DNA from: Escarpia spicata
Taxonomy: Eukaryota > Annelida > Polychaeta > Sabellida > Siboglinidae
DNA: 64,000 nucleotides
Assembly (NCBI GenBank): GCA_963995525.1
Contig: OZ023214.1
Location: forward strand, 11,025,928 to 11,089,927
Direction: 5' to 3'
In this document: positions 55,601-63,668 of the stretch, piece after piece
How positions within the stretch are numbered: position 1 is the first letter of the stretch
How the letters are laid out: each line of letters opens with the position of its first letter
Notes under the pieces: generated by a model
Told to the model about the DNA's origin: nothing
The model's input: the letters and a program-made list of their open reading frames with translations, nothing else
Databases searched by the model: none
Made by a program: the position numbers and the translations under genes

Positions 55601-58600
55601 GCAAGGTGTAATGTGTATGTCATTGCCTATAGCATTCTGCACCATGCAACGTGTAACGTGTATGTCATTGCCTATAGCATTCTGCACCATGCAAGGTGTA
55701 ATGTGTATGTCATTGTCTATAGCATTCTGCACCATGCAAGGTGTAACGTGTATGTCATTGCCTATAGCATTCTGCACCATGCAACGTGTAACGTGTATGT
55801 CATTGTCTATAGCATTCTGCACCATGCAACTTGTAATGTGTATGTCATTGCCTATAGCATTCTGCACCATGCAAGGTGTAACGTGTATGTCATTGTCTAT
55901 AGCATTCTGCACCATGCAAGGTGTAACGAGTATGTCATTGTCTATAGCATTCTGCACCATGCAAGGTGTAACGAGTATGTCATTGTCTATAGCATTCTGC
56001 ACCATGCAAGGTGTAACGTGTATGTCACTGTCTATAGCATTCTGCACCATGCAAGGTGTAATGTGTACATCATTGTCGTTACACACATTCCCAGTATTGT
56101 GTACATGCTTTTTTACATTTTGTACATTTACATCTGAAGTGACACTATTTAACAGTGATTCAAAATGTGTTTCCACATGGCGGAAATGGAACGCGGGTTC
56201 CTAGCCCCATTGATAATAGAAGCATTAGCAAAAACTTTCTTGTACATTTTGGACACATTTTTCCAAAAAGAAGCTGTATCTTTCGTATGCATGGATTTAG
56301 CCATGGCATTTGCGCGAGCCATTTCTTCTCTTTGTTGACACTGTTTGAGCAAATATTTAAAATGCAACCTAGTTCTTCGCATAAATTCACATATTATTAT
56401 TTTTTTAATACAAAGATAATTATTTAGAGCTATTTACTTATGTATTTGTGATATGCTTTTCTAGCGGGTGTTTCTCCAGAGGGCGCCTCTGTGATGTTAT
56501 GTTTGCTCCACTGTCGATGCAATTGGTATGAAATAACCATATTAAAAACGATATCTAAATTAATGTTAATAAAAATAAGTATACAGAATAGTACATTAAT
56601 CAAATTCTGTAGATGACATTTCTGCAACGAGGATAGAATATTCAGCTACATACCAGGAACCTTGTGAAGAGGGCCTTCTTGTCCTCAATGTGTAAGATGG
56701 TGTCACGACTGTATACGACGTCGTACGAGGCAGCTGGAAGTTCACGCTTCGTCGCATCCGACACTTCAAACTGCACCTGTAGGCAAGACACGCAGGACTG
56801 ACTAGTTCGGTCAAGTGCTTTGATTATAACTTGACACGGTTCCCGCAGGATTGTCATCAAGTACATATGATCCAAGTACAATTCCAAATACGAGTACTTT
56901 AGATCAAGTACAAGCAAAGACCCTATATATTAAGACGTACAAGTATGGAGATAGTTAACTTATTCAACAAGAGCCTTGTTGCCCAGTGGGACATGACTGA
57001 TTTGGGCTGTTCTTAGATTTAAAGTTTTTTGAGTTTCGGCCGGGGGAATAATGGGATGGGGATCTTGGGTGGGCTCAATATTTATAATGGCTGTATCTGA
57101 AGTTTGCAACGGTGGAATTACATTTTTTCTTATATTTTCTGTAAAGATAATATTGTAATCTACAAAAATGTCTTGGAGTGTAGATAGCAATTGTTTTTAC
57201 TTTTAGAGTTACTAACATGTGTGCATAGCTATTTAATTGATGAAATGTTGCTGCTTTGTGGATATGGTGTGATGTAATTTTTAACATCACACAGTAACAC
57301 AATGCAGGATTACATACTCATAATAACAGCATTAATTTAGAAGTAAAAGCAAATACACCTAATGATTTATTTGTAGATTGCAATAATAAATTTATTATCT
57401 TTAAGAAGATACAGGAAAACATTTCATTCCACTGTTGCAAATTCAGGTACAACTTTTTAAAAATATGGAGCCCCCCTCAAGATCCTCATCCTACTGTCCC
57501 CATATGAAATTCAAAAAACAAAAAATCTATGGGCCATCATCAGCTTGAAAGCTCACCTAAACAATTTCTGCCCCATAGATTTGTTCTCTCCCAGTTGTCA
57601 ACACTGCTGTTGCTTAGCGAGTTGAACCCAGCCACAATGTGTCATAGCAGTCAACCAATAACTATTGACTTGTCTAGTCTTAATTTATAGGGTTTTTGGT
57701 ACATGTACTTTAAAACATAAACTTATCATGTACACTTCCAAGTACAATTACATTACACTGTTGGATTAATCCAAATAATCTGACGCTGCCTGTTATTTGA
57801 GCCACTCCGCCACCATCCGTTCTGATTCTGATGGTACACAATTCGGAAAGGTATTATTTTTTACAAAACTACTAGGTATACTAAAACTGTTAGATTGATA
57901 CAAAGATAGAAAATAATGTAAAAATGTTACAGAGTGCATATAGATATATGACATACAATGAGTACATAGTTCATACCCTGCTGTCCCCAATGCCAGTTAA
58001 TCTCTCCAGGGCTATCTCTACCATGTTGGCAGACAGATCCAGGCCATATACATTCACATTGTACGTCTACAAATCACATACACGTCAAATCTTTACTGAA
58101 TAGTTTGTAGATAACAAAGCAAAATCTGTTGAAATGCACACACGCATCCATGCATGCAGGCACACACAGATAATAATCTTTATTGTTACACCAGGTTCAG
58201 TATAGAAGCATAGCAGGCCACATAGTTATATAAATACATTATGGAACAACTGGAATGAAGCAAAACAAATTACTTGTGTTCATTATTCAGGTGCGTAATA
58301 GTGTGTAAATCATAATTCACGCAAAAGAACAGATGCATATTAACACACACAAAATGCATCTAACACAGGCATTTTTATAACACAAACAGCATGACTATTA
58401 AGACAACTTTGATTTTAAAACAATGGGATGGAGAGGTAAGAGTTACTCTCTATGATGTGTTGTGTGTGCGTGGCGTGGAGATTGTCCACTGTTGCTGTAA
58501 ACACTGACCTTGGCCATGTAGAAGGCGCTCCCACCAATGCCACAGCCAATGTCCAGCACTGTCTGCCCTTCCTTCAGTTTCAAGACCTTCACCAGCTCCT

Positions 58601-59914
58601 ACAGCGTTCACACAGGATCACCAACTCACGCCATCTAACTATCTGTTCACACAGCATCACTCACCCACTCACGCCATCTAACTATCTGTTCACACAGCAT
58701 CACCCACCCACTCATGCCATCTAACTATCTGTTCACACAGCATCACCCACCCACTCACGCCATCTAACTATCTGTTCACACAGGATCACTCACCCACTCA
58801 CGCCATCTAACTATCTGTTCACACAGGATCACTCACCCACTCACGCCATCTATCTATCTGTTCACACAGGATCACTCACCCACTCACGCCATCTAACTAT
58901 CTGTTCACACAGGATCACTCACCCACTCACGCCATCTAACTATCAGTCTTGCAGTCTTTGGGATGACTCATTTGTTTTTCCATTGTTTCTAAGATGATGA
59001 TTTGGATGTATCACATCTGTTATCTTAGAAACAGCGTGGAGAAACATTAGCATCATCGCCTATGGAAAACCACATGGGACGGCCTATGGAAAACCACATG
59101 GGACGGCCTATGGAAAACCACATGGGACGGCCGCAAAATATCGTAGAATGACACTATATGAAAGAAACATAATTGAACCATTGACCCCACGCGATCCCCA
59201 TGCCCTACTGCCTACATAAAATGTTGACCTTTATCGACTTGTGCTCACCTTCAGCGACCATTATTATATTCATTGGGTGACACTTTAAAGAGGATAATGC
59301 AAAACTGGCTACATGTGTTTGAAGTCTAAACCAGAAACATAAAGTAAAGTAATTAAACATTACTAGTTTATATTGACACACTGGGCGCCAAACCAAGGGA
59401 ATGAACTAACACTGTTACAATGGTACCGTCTGATAACTCTCTTCTCCCAGATAGGAGAAAGACAATCTAGATAAGTAGCACGTATCAAAAAAACATAAGT
59501 AAATAACTATAAATAACTACTGTTATATTTTCTGAAATACATCGCCAATTGGTAGATAAGACACCAACGTTTAAATGAAGTGAAGGAACTTAGGAAGAGG
59601 TGAATGGATCTTGGCACCTCAGAGGAGATCCACTTACAACGCTCCAAAATTAGCATATTCACAGACAGTTTTTAACGACAACACAACTCCTTGATGGTCA
59701 AACCATCTGCACCCACCTCCGTTGTCTCCTTGCCTCCCGTGCTCACGTAGTTGCGCCCAAAGATTCGTTCGTACCGCAGGATGCTGTTGTGGCTGTACTG
59801 CTGACTGTCGAGGAACTCCTGGAACGTTGTGAAGCCGTCCGGTATGTACGTTTTCTTCGTTTCTCTCTGCACCTTGCACGTCAACCAGCAGATCTGATTG
59901 CTGTTGTTCTTCCT
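34583..59914 (-). CDS. Phosphoethanolamine N-methyltransferase, second methyltransferase half (7 exons)
   Basis: Seven minus-strand exons (59717-59914, 58509-58598, 57977-58066, 56654-56776, 38315-38446, 36767-36883, 34583-34696) join in phase 0 to give 287 residues. They form the C-terminal S-adenosylmethionine-dependent domain of an animal two-domain phosphoethanolamine methyltransferase (PMT, EC 2.1.1.103 family), which makes phosphocholine from phosphoethanolamine. Diagnostic sequences are NNSNQICWL and GILRYE-like ILRYERIFG with YVSTGG, SAM motif [37 protein letters not shown] with [26 protein letters not shown], and the C-terminal [20 protein letters not shown]. The first domain's exons are not seen and should lie beyond 60 kb. 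The intron between exons 4 and 5 is 18.2 kb and full of retroelements. Activity cannot be judged from half the protein, but the domain itself is intact. Confidence 0.95.
35119..36495. repeat. 45 bp minisatellite in methyltransferase intron
   Basis: About 30 copies of a 45 bp unit. On the transcribed (minus) strand it reads TACTAACTGTCAGACCCCC, TCGCTCTCATCTGTTTGTAC, then AGAGAG. Each unit therefore has an exact TACTAAC branch-site consensus, a pyrimidine-rich stretch and GTACAG, like a complete 3' splice region. Two units near 35466 and 35670 include a longer insert (GGTTGGGATG...CGGTCCAACC). Confidence 0.93.
36496..36766. other. AT-rich intron sequence
   Basis: TTA/TTTA-rich degenerate sequence (repeated TTATTTAACTTA-like words) and nothing else. 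Confidence 0.5.
36767..36883 (-). CDS. Methyltransferase exon (VLEDVGFVN)
   Basis: 117 bp, TTGTCAG acceptor and CAGG|GTAAGA donor. Encodes [20 protein letters not shown] and [19 protein letters not shown]. Confidence 0.93.
36884..37854. other. Intron DNA, nothing firm recognised
   Basis: No coding exon or clear element. The segment at about 37310-37400 (ACTAAGGTCGCCTGAGCG) is not recognised. Confidence 0.4.
37855..38175 (+). repeat. Dispersed repeat, unknown family (second copy of 26555-27025)
   Basis: Same ordered motifs as the COG7-intron copy: ATCCTCACAAGCCAG, GGAAGTTAGCTGAATCA, GACTTCA, and GCGGTATTGTGTATTC. Considerable divergence indicates age. Confidence 0.6.
38315..38446 (-). CDS. 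Methyltransferase exon (KWLRPGG)
   Basis: 132 bp, CTTTCAG acceptor and AAG|GTACTG donor. Encodes [20 protein letters not shown] and [20 protein letters not shown] plus QYGK. Confidence 0.94.
38535..38638. repeat. Tigger/pogo-like MITE fragment
   Basis: Related to 30727-30885; ends AGTGAGGTTCCACTGTA. It includes CAGTCACCTCGCTATTCAGG, shared with the other copy. Confidence 0.6.
38820..39507 (-). mobile_element. CR1/L2-type LINE 3' fragment
   Basis: The reverse strand encodes the C-terminal part of a CR1/L2-like polyprotein: [28 protein letters not shown] (about 39460-39395), then [17 protein letters not shown] (about 39303-39250), and a frame-shifted region recognisable as the [12 protein letters not shown] end. 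It abuts a different LINE at about 39508. Confidence 0.75.
40361..40626 (+). repeat. 5' LTR of gypsy element
   Basis: 266 bp, TGTGGTAGTC...TTTACCACA, so the ends form a short inverted repeat (TGTGG/CCACA). A TATATAAA promoter-like box lies at 40449-40456. Confidence 0.95.
40628..40641 (+). promoter_or_regulatory. Primer-binding site
   Basis: TGGTACCAGAAGTG begins one base after the 5' LTR. It resembles the 3' end complement of a leucine tRNA, the primer of several gypsy lineages; the tRNA identity is inferred. Confidence 0.6.
40680..40975 (+). repeat. Tandem duplication in gypsy leader
   Basis: Two diverged copies of about 165 bp (CCAAACGTCAAATTGACGAT... and TTCAAACGTCAGTTCGACTG...). Each carries a perfect stem (TTCTGAATTTATTCAGAA; TTCCGAAACTTATTCGGAA) followed by TTGTTATACGGG. 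This is a paired hairpin leader of unknown role, possibly packaging or translation. Confidence 0.75.
41092..41914 (+). pseudogene. Reduced gag with two CCHC zinc knuckles (frameshifted)
   Basis: The frame from 41092 enters a CCHC knuckle (CFTCGG) and is thrown out of frame at a run of seven G (41323-41329). The +2 frame continues the same knuckle (GKGHRSRDC) and a second one, [14 protein letters not shown], followed by a long Arg/Ser/Asp/Gly-rich tail to 41914. Only about 75 residues precede the knuckles and no capsid homology is seen, so the gag appears shortened compared with usual gypsy gags. The single extra G could be a mutation or an assembly error. Confidence 0.75.
42030..42262 (+). 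repeat. Short internal repeats between gag and protease
   Basis: The words GGAGTAGGTGTTAAAGT and AAGTAGATGCTCTGTGTA recur three to four times; locally duplicated sequence. Confidence 0.65.
42214..43071 (+). pseudogene. Retroviral-type aspartic protease (interrupted)
   Basis: The active-site region is [11 protein letters not shown] (catalytic Asp at 42478-42480; DTAA in place of DSGA or DTGA), preceded by [14 protein letters not shown] at about 42610 interrupts it, and the second half resumes at 42655 with NFILGLDFL, the typical C-terminal motif of gypsy proteases. Confidence 0.75.
43337..44740 (+). pseudogene. Gypsy reverse transcriptase and RNase H (one internal stop)
   Basis: The reverse transcriptase motifs are complete: [46 protein letters not shown], the catalytic YLDDVIV (about 43899-43919) and LGRKVSREG. 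RNase H begins with [14 protein letters not shown] (about 44336-44377). A TGA at 44447-44449 interrupts it, and it continues with TRKELLAIV and the terminal [10 protein letters not shown] (about 44669-44697). A TAA at 43328-43330 separates it from the upstream linker in the same frame. Confidence 0.9.
44741..46430 (+). pseudogene. Gypsy integrase (one frameshift)
   Basis: The zinc-binding domain shows a His-His/Cys-Cys pattern (GGHWGRDKT ... CAVCH, about 45187-45296). The catalytic core follows: HLDILGPF (first Asp, about 45369), QTDQGRNF (second Asp, about 45550) and NGQVERQNQ (Glu, about 45650). A run of seven C at 45533-45540 shifts the frame between the first and second Asp. A C-terminal chromatin- or DNA-binding region follows and the frame ends at TAA 46428-46430. 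Confidence 0.88.
46420..47746 (+). pseudogene. Accessory C2H2 zinc-finger reading frame of the gypsy element
   Basis: The ATG at 46420 overlaps the integrase stop (ATGACGACTAA). The first part (46420 to about 46655) and the second part (about 46640-47746) are in frames that differ by one base at a run of six C (46651-46656), consistent with a single original protein of about 440 residues. The second part starts with PTYAQVVQG, is rich in Pro, Thr and Ser, has a basic nuclear-localisation-like PRKRRRVQ, and then two C2H2-like fingers (CTVCNV...RFHVEVTH and CWLCEHQF...LRAHLAGH). It ends with a helical region. The next in-frame codon after the TGA at 47744 leads without further stops into the TatD frame, so an original fusion or stop readthrough is possible. 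No env-like signal peptide or membrane segment is visible. Confidence 0.75.
47798..48666 (+). pseudogene. TatD-family nuclease carried by the gypsy element (one frameshift)
   Basis: About 289 residues if one base is allowed for near 48555. TatD-family enzymes are metal-dependent nucleases (3'-5' exonuclease or DNase/RNase) with an amidohydrolase barrel. All metal-ligand motifs appear in order: HCH (residues 4-6), [16 protein letters not shown] (Glu), KPLVLHLRG (His), IHVHCFTGS (His) and LETDAP (Asp). The segment [20 protein letters not shown] is classic for the family. After the frameshift the last 37 codons give the usual helical C-terminus (YIAALRNL...[11 protein letters not shown]) ending at TAG 48664-48666. 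It is closest in style to animal TATDN2-like proteins. It lies in frame with the zinc-finger frame upstream, separated by one TGA and 17 codons, and inside the LTR-bounded element. Confidence 0.88.
48667..49022 (+). other. Gypsy 3' untranslated region
   Basis: AT-rich non-coding sequence between the TatD frame and the purine tract. Confidence 0.6.
49023..49035 (+). promoter_or_regulatory. Polypurine tract
   Basis: AAGGAGGGAGGAA lies directly before the 3' LTR and would prime plus-strand synthesis. Confidence 0.85.
49036..49301 (+). repeat. 3' LTR of gypsy element
   Basis: 266 bp, differing from the 5' LTR at only about a dozen positions; TATATAAA at 49124-49131; followed by the ATAT target duplicate. 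Confidence 0.95.
49638..56088 (-). repeat. 6.4 kb array of a 45 bp unit derived from LINE coding sequence
   Basis: About 143 head-to-tail 45 bp units. On the minus strand each encodes a 15-residue repeat of the form [15 protein letters not shown], with variants at a few positions (Q/P, D/G, I/M/N, T/I, P/R/L). The frame is the one used by the LINE on both sides. It is broken only by two TGA codons (at 54746 and 54971, 225 bp or five units apart, so probably one mutation copied). Units at the right end (54.5-56 kb) differ systematically from those at the left, and several multi-unit blocks are repeated. Long plus-strand frames also exist because the unit lacks stops in those frames; I do not treat these as genes. 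Confidence 0.95.
56654..56776 (-). CDS. Methyltransferase exon ([14 protein letters not shown])
   Basis: 123 bp, GCCTACAG acceptor and CTG|GTATGT donor. Encodes [20 protein letters not shown] and [20 protein letters not shown] plus L. Confidence 0.94.
56777..57976. other. Intron DNA, nothing recognised
   Basis: No exon, array or element end recognised between the two methyltransferase exons. Confidence 0.4.
57977..58066 (-). CDS. Methyltransferase exon ([12 protein letters not shown])
   Basis: 90 bp, TTTGTAG acceptor and CAGG|GTATGA donor. Encodes [20 protein letters not shown] and [10 protein letters not shown] (post-motif I region, with the acidic LD that contacts SAM ribose). Confidence 0.94.
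58509..58598 (-). CDS. Methyltransferase exon with SAM motif I
   Basis: 90 bp, CGCTGTAG acceptor and AAG|GTCAGT donor. Encodes [20 protein letters not shown] and [19 protein letters not shown] is the glycine-rich SAM-binding loop. Confidence 0.95.
58604..58945. repeat. 43 bp minisatellite adjoining a splice acceptor
   Basis: About eight copies of GTTCACACAGGATCACTCAC, CCACTCACGCCATCTAACTA, then TCT. The array begins only about 5 bp from the acceptor of the exon at 58598, inside the intron. Confidence 0.93.
59045..59132. repeat. 24 bp tandem repeat, 3 copies
   Basis: CCTATGGAAAACCACATGGG plus ACGG, three perfect or near-perfect copies. Confidence 0.9.
59360..59660. repeat. Dispersed repeat, copy 1
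   Basis: Collinear with 60600-60910: shared words around AGTAGCACGTATCAAAAAA/AAGCATAGCATATCAAAAAA, TTTTCTGAA, CAATTGGT, AGGTGA.TGGA and CTCCAAAATTAGC/ATCCAAAGCTAGC. An old transposon family whose ends I cannot define. Confidence 0.6.
59717..59914 (-). CDS. Methyltransferase exon (linker and start of second domain)
   Basis: 198 bp, TTTACAG acceptor and GAG|GTGGGT donor. Encodes [17 protein letters not shown], then [20 protein letters not shown] and [17 protein letters not shown]. This is the junction between the two methyltransferase domains in animal enzymes, so the first domain should be encoded further right. Confidence 0.94.
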
Positions 59915-60599
59915 CTGTAAACAGACATTTTGTTCCCGGTTGCATCATTTTAATTAACGTCATGTTAGTTGTGCTACATTTGTGCTCTACTTTGTGATAA
60001 AGAGAGGTTAACTGTTTTGTTACGTAATTATTGGTAGGAAGGTTGGTGAATCAGTTGAACTTACAGACCGTGAGCCCAGAGCTTTTATTTACGTAAACGA
60101 TGCCAAATGTTTGACCCTATAGACTGAACTAACGACTTTCCCCTGACATCATAAACATGAGCTGCTGCGGGGTCAGGGGTGGGCCCAAGAAATTGATTTA
60201 TCTATGGGAACAACTTTGGGCTCCCGCTCTACTAGTCCCAATTTGGTTATGCACATAAGAACAAGTTTACAAACAGAATGTTTTGCTTAAATTGACCATT
60301 TACCTGGGTGTAACCTTCAAAAAATACAATTGCAAGGTACAGCCTTATTAAATGCAGCATGGTGGACAATATACATTTAACACGTTTATTCTTATATTAA
60401 CAACAATATTGTTAGTAACAGAGGAACAGATGTCATACCTTAACCTAAACCATATGTTGGTACCCTGCATCATTCAAGTTAACTAATTAAACATGTTAAT
60501 AACAACAACAACAAATGGTTACATTAGGCTGATTAACAACTCTTATTAACAACAAATTTTGATAATGGTCTTAGTTAAGTATGACATTTACGTTAATAA

Positions 60600-60910
60600 T
60601 AATTCACCAGCTTACGTCCACCCACAAAGCAACAAACCACTTGTTCAATGTGGCGCCATCTGGATAATTCGTCAACACACAATTTTCTAAGGTAAGAGAA
60701 AGGCCGTCCAGAAAAGCATAGCATATCAAAAAACAGGTAAGCAATTAAAGCGAATAACTCGAAATAACTATCGTTGTGTTTTCTGAACTGCAGTACCAAT
60801 TGGTGGAACAGAGGCGAATGGACAACGGAAGCAAATGAACACAGAAAGAGGTGAGTGGACTGTGGTGCCTGGGAGGAAATATACTTGCAATGATCCAAAG
60901 CTAGCGTATT
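60600..60910. repeat. Dispersed repeat, copy 2
   Basis: Diverged copy of 59360-59660, interrupted at its right end by the TTAA-flanked element at 60913. The open frame across it is not a gene. Confidence 0.6.
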
Positions 60911-60912
60911 AA

Positions 60913-62551
60913 CATATGTGACCCATCTTAACGAAATGAGTCGGATGTCGGCAAAACTGATTTTCCGTAAATGCCGTTTATGTGAAACAATCGCGAATCC
61001 ATCGATTTTGAGATTTCCCCTGAAAATTATTCTTTGGTATTCGTTTTATTGATTGCTACTCTAGCTACCTTTAATTAACTCTGTTTTGTGTATTTTAAAG
61101 CGATTTTTTAGAGCTATACAAAGTGTTCCGCTCGCTTTCCTTAAAATAAAGCCGAAAATGCCAGTAATTGCACCCGTTCGCAGCCGCTAATTTTGGGACG
61201 CTCTTAACATATTGGATACCACCACGAAGCTTGACGTGTCATCTTCCCATATATGGGCATAAATCTGCTAATAACTATATTCTGTGACCTCCAGAGTGCT
61301 TTGTAGACGCCCCCTGTTTTGGCCAGTTGTGCAAACAATTCGGATCACGTGGTAGCAACGGCAACTGCGTGACCCAGGCAGCTGTTCTCATTGATTCAAT
61401 TATGGGTCATTTACATAATCTGTAAACACACACATGCGCACTGTGTATTTCCACCGCGTCAGTGCTGACCCACATAGCGATTAGGAAGACGCGAAGACTG
61501 GCGTTTAATGTGGCGAAGCTGTAAAATTCGGATGGAAGTGATGGCGCACAGATTGACAGTTTAAAACATTCTTACTGACCCACCTTTGTTACAGATACTA
61601 ATGACAACTGTCTCGAAAAATTACGTATACATTGGTGTAGTAGTGTTGCCTGTCTTCATTTTTCTTAACAATGTTATTACACAAGCAATTATTTTCTAAC
61701 AAAGATCTTGTTTTCCTATTAACAGAATATCATGAGAATGCCACTGTCTTCAAGTTGTCAAAACTTCAGCCAGATATGTCCATGCCATCTAAGGTATAAC
61801 GGTGGTGCAGGTTTTTGCTTTTGTTATCAATGGCAGTAATTACATATGCAATTAATGTTATTGCTAATTATTTCAAACAAAGATTTGTTTTCATAGTAAT
61901 TGAATGTCACAAGAGTGCCATTATCTTCAAGTGTTACAAATTTTAGCCAGATATGTCCATGCTAACTAAGGTATAATAGTGCTGCAGGTTGTCGCTTTTC
62001 ACAATAAGGGTGGCAATTAATTGTATTGTTAAATATTTCCAAAAAATATTTTGTTTTCATATTAATAGGATATCACCACGAGAATGCCATTATCTGCGAG
62101 TTACCCAAATTTCAGCCAGATGTGTCCTTGCTAACCAAGGTATAATAATAGTGCAGGTTTTCGCTTTTCTTAACAATGGTGGTAGTTATATTATTAAATT
62201 AATATGCTACTTTTTTCTAACAAAGATGTTGTATTCATATTAACACAATGTCTTGAGAATTACATTATCTTCGAGTATTCCAACTTTGAGCAAGATCTGT
62301 ACAGGGTAACTAAGGTACATTTAATGAAACAAGGAATATTTTGCATCAACTTTGACGGCCGTTTTGGGGGTTTGAAGGTTTTTACACAACATGTGTTTGT
62401 TAAGCCATACCTTCAGTTAGAATTAAGATATCGTCTTACATGATAGATCACGTGAAAGCAGAGATTCTGCTCTTTCCAACGCTACTAATAACTCAATATA
62501 AAAAATGTCCAACATGCGACTCATTTTTTTAAGATGGGTCACATATAGATG
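60913..62551. mobile_element. TTAA-flanked DNA transposon (Kolobok or piggyBac-like), 1.64 kb, non-autonomous
   Basis: Inverted termini: ATATGTGACCCATCTTAACG with AAATGAGTCGGATGT at the left, and the reverse complement TATGTGACCCATCTTAAAAA with AATGAGTCGCATGT at the right (about 62512-62545). TTAA occurs on both sides (60909-60912, 62552-62555). It encodes no transposase. Its right half contains four diverged tandem copies of an approximately 150-200 bp unit (61680-62315). Confidence 0.75.
61680..62315 (+). repeat. Four exon-like tandem units inside the transposon
   Basis: Each unit has a pyrimidine-rich stretch (TTGTTTTC.TATTAA.AG), then about 60 bp containing GAGAATGCCATTATCT.C-like sequence and CAGCCAGATATGTCC, then a donor-like AAGGTATAA. 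The acceptor-exon-donor layout is repeated four times with 20-30 percent divergence by eye; coding frames are not conserved. Confidence 0.7.
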
Positions 62552-62561
62552 TTAACTAGAC

Positions 62562-62707
62562 CAGGGGTTCCCAAAACATTTTCAGCAGAAGGCACTCCAT
62601 AATGTCCACATATTGCTTGTGCTTCTTTCCCATTTCAAAGTAATTTGTATAATTGCTGGGGTTCCCCTGGGGGTAACTGGATGTCCACTGGGGTGCTGGA
62701 TCCCCTG
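62562..62707. mobile_element. hAT-type MITE, 146 bp
   Basis: Ends are CAGGGGTTCCCAAA and GGATCCCCTG (inverted CAGGGG.TCC). The flanks AACTAGAC (62554-62561) and AACTAGAA (62708-62715) are an 8 bp target duplication with one mismatch, as expected for hAT. Confidence 0.75.
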
Positions 62708-62715
62708 AACTAGAA

Positions 62716-63282
62716 AAACTATAACATTTCAAGATAACAGCACTTGCTAACTACAACATGTTGAAGTAGCAACTCCAAATACCTACTACGTTATCGTTGG
62801 AACAAAACCTGTCAACAGGCATGCTGTATTGACTGGATGTCAATTTTGTTAATGTCTCAGTGCACACATTGGTGGTTCCTCTGCACGTTTTGGTCACAAT
62901 CATCCAATCTCTCACAGTTAAATGAGGTGTCCAAAAACATACAGGACAGAAAATAATTATTTTTTACATTTTTAGAGTGTCGGAAAATTTTATTCTTGTT
63001 CCTGCACAACTGAAATTTAATAGACACACATGCGACATTCACTAGTTACAAAGTTCTTTACATGCACAAATATTCTAGAAATTATTTTGGCAAAAAAAAG
63101 GTGGCCGTGTTCTTGAATAATTCACATAGACCACTGTCTGGCCCTAAATCTACGCTACGGACATGGCCTGCTTACGCCAAATTCGAATACGTTGTCTGGT
63201 GTAAATTTTTACACTGTCATTAATTATCACTTAATGTAAATAAAACTAGTTAATCAAAAATTATATAATAATATAGTAGGGT
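62716..63282. other. AT-rich DNA, nothing recognised
   Basis: No exon or element recognised. Confidence 0.4.
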
Positions 63283-63296
63283 AAATGTTCCATGTA

Positions 63297-63654
63297 GCAG
63301 AAAACAACTGGGTCAGAAGAATATGTAGAATAACGCGAGAGGATAGAAAGAAGATGAAGGAATTGAGAGAGATTGGAATGAAAAAACACCTAAAGAGGAA
63401 AGTAGCTGGTAACAGAATAAGATGGGCAGGACATGTACATAGAATGGGTGAAGACAGACTGGCGAAAAGAGCGTGGAAAGTAGAAGAGGGTGGCAGAAGA
63501 AGGAGAGGAAGACCAAGGCTGAGATGGAACGACAGCATAAAACGAGACCTGGGGAGGGCTCGCGTGAACAGCCATGAATAGGTGACCATTGCGGACGAGA
63601 GAGAGAGGTGGAAAGAACTGAGACCCCACCCCGCAAGGGACCTAGGGGAAGAAG
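63297..63654 (+). mobile_element. 5'-truncated LINE copy with 14 bp target duplication
   Basis: Encodes the C-terminal tail of a non-LTR retrotransposon (ENNWVRRICRITREDRKKMK, NRIRWAGHVHRMGEDRLAKR, RGRPRLRWNDSIKRDLGRA) and ends in a GAAGAAG-type tail. AAATGTTCCATGTA flanks it on both sides (63283-63296 and 63655-63668). Confidence 0.85.
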
Positions 63655-63668
63655 AAATGTTCCATGTA

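Larger units (their letters stand above)
39508..56395 (-). mobile_element. LINE of unassigned clade, split by a gypsy element and swollen by a minisatellite
   Basis: Pieces in one orientation reconstitute a non-LTR reverse transcriptase. 56395-56100: the basic linker ([29 protein letters not shown]). 56085-49640: the 45 bp array, in the same reading frame. 49640-49302: [28 protein letters not shown], then [17 protein letters not shown]. After the gypsy insertion (49301-40361), 40360-39508 resumes with [15 protein letters not shown] (reverse transcriptase motif A), [21 protein letters not shown] (catalytic YADD, about 40012-39968) and a decayed C-terminus. Several stops and frame changes outside the array show it is dead. 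The order and frames are as read; the clade is uncertain within the CR1/Jockey assemblage. Confidence 0.85.

Noticed and set aside
49499..56204. Giant open frames (about 1000-1750 codons) on both strands over the 45 bp array
   Set aside because: They follow from a repeat unit that is a multiple of 3 and has no stops. Only the minus-strand frame has biological continuity, as LINE coding sequence. No signal, domain or codon bias supports a secreted repeat protein.
60593..60898. 101-residue minus-strand frame as a methyltransferase upstream exon
   Set aside because: It overlaps a dispersed repeat with a second copy at 59360-59660 and lacks any methyltransferase motif.
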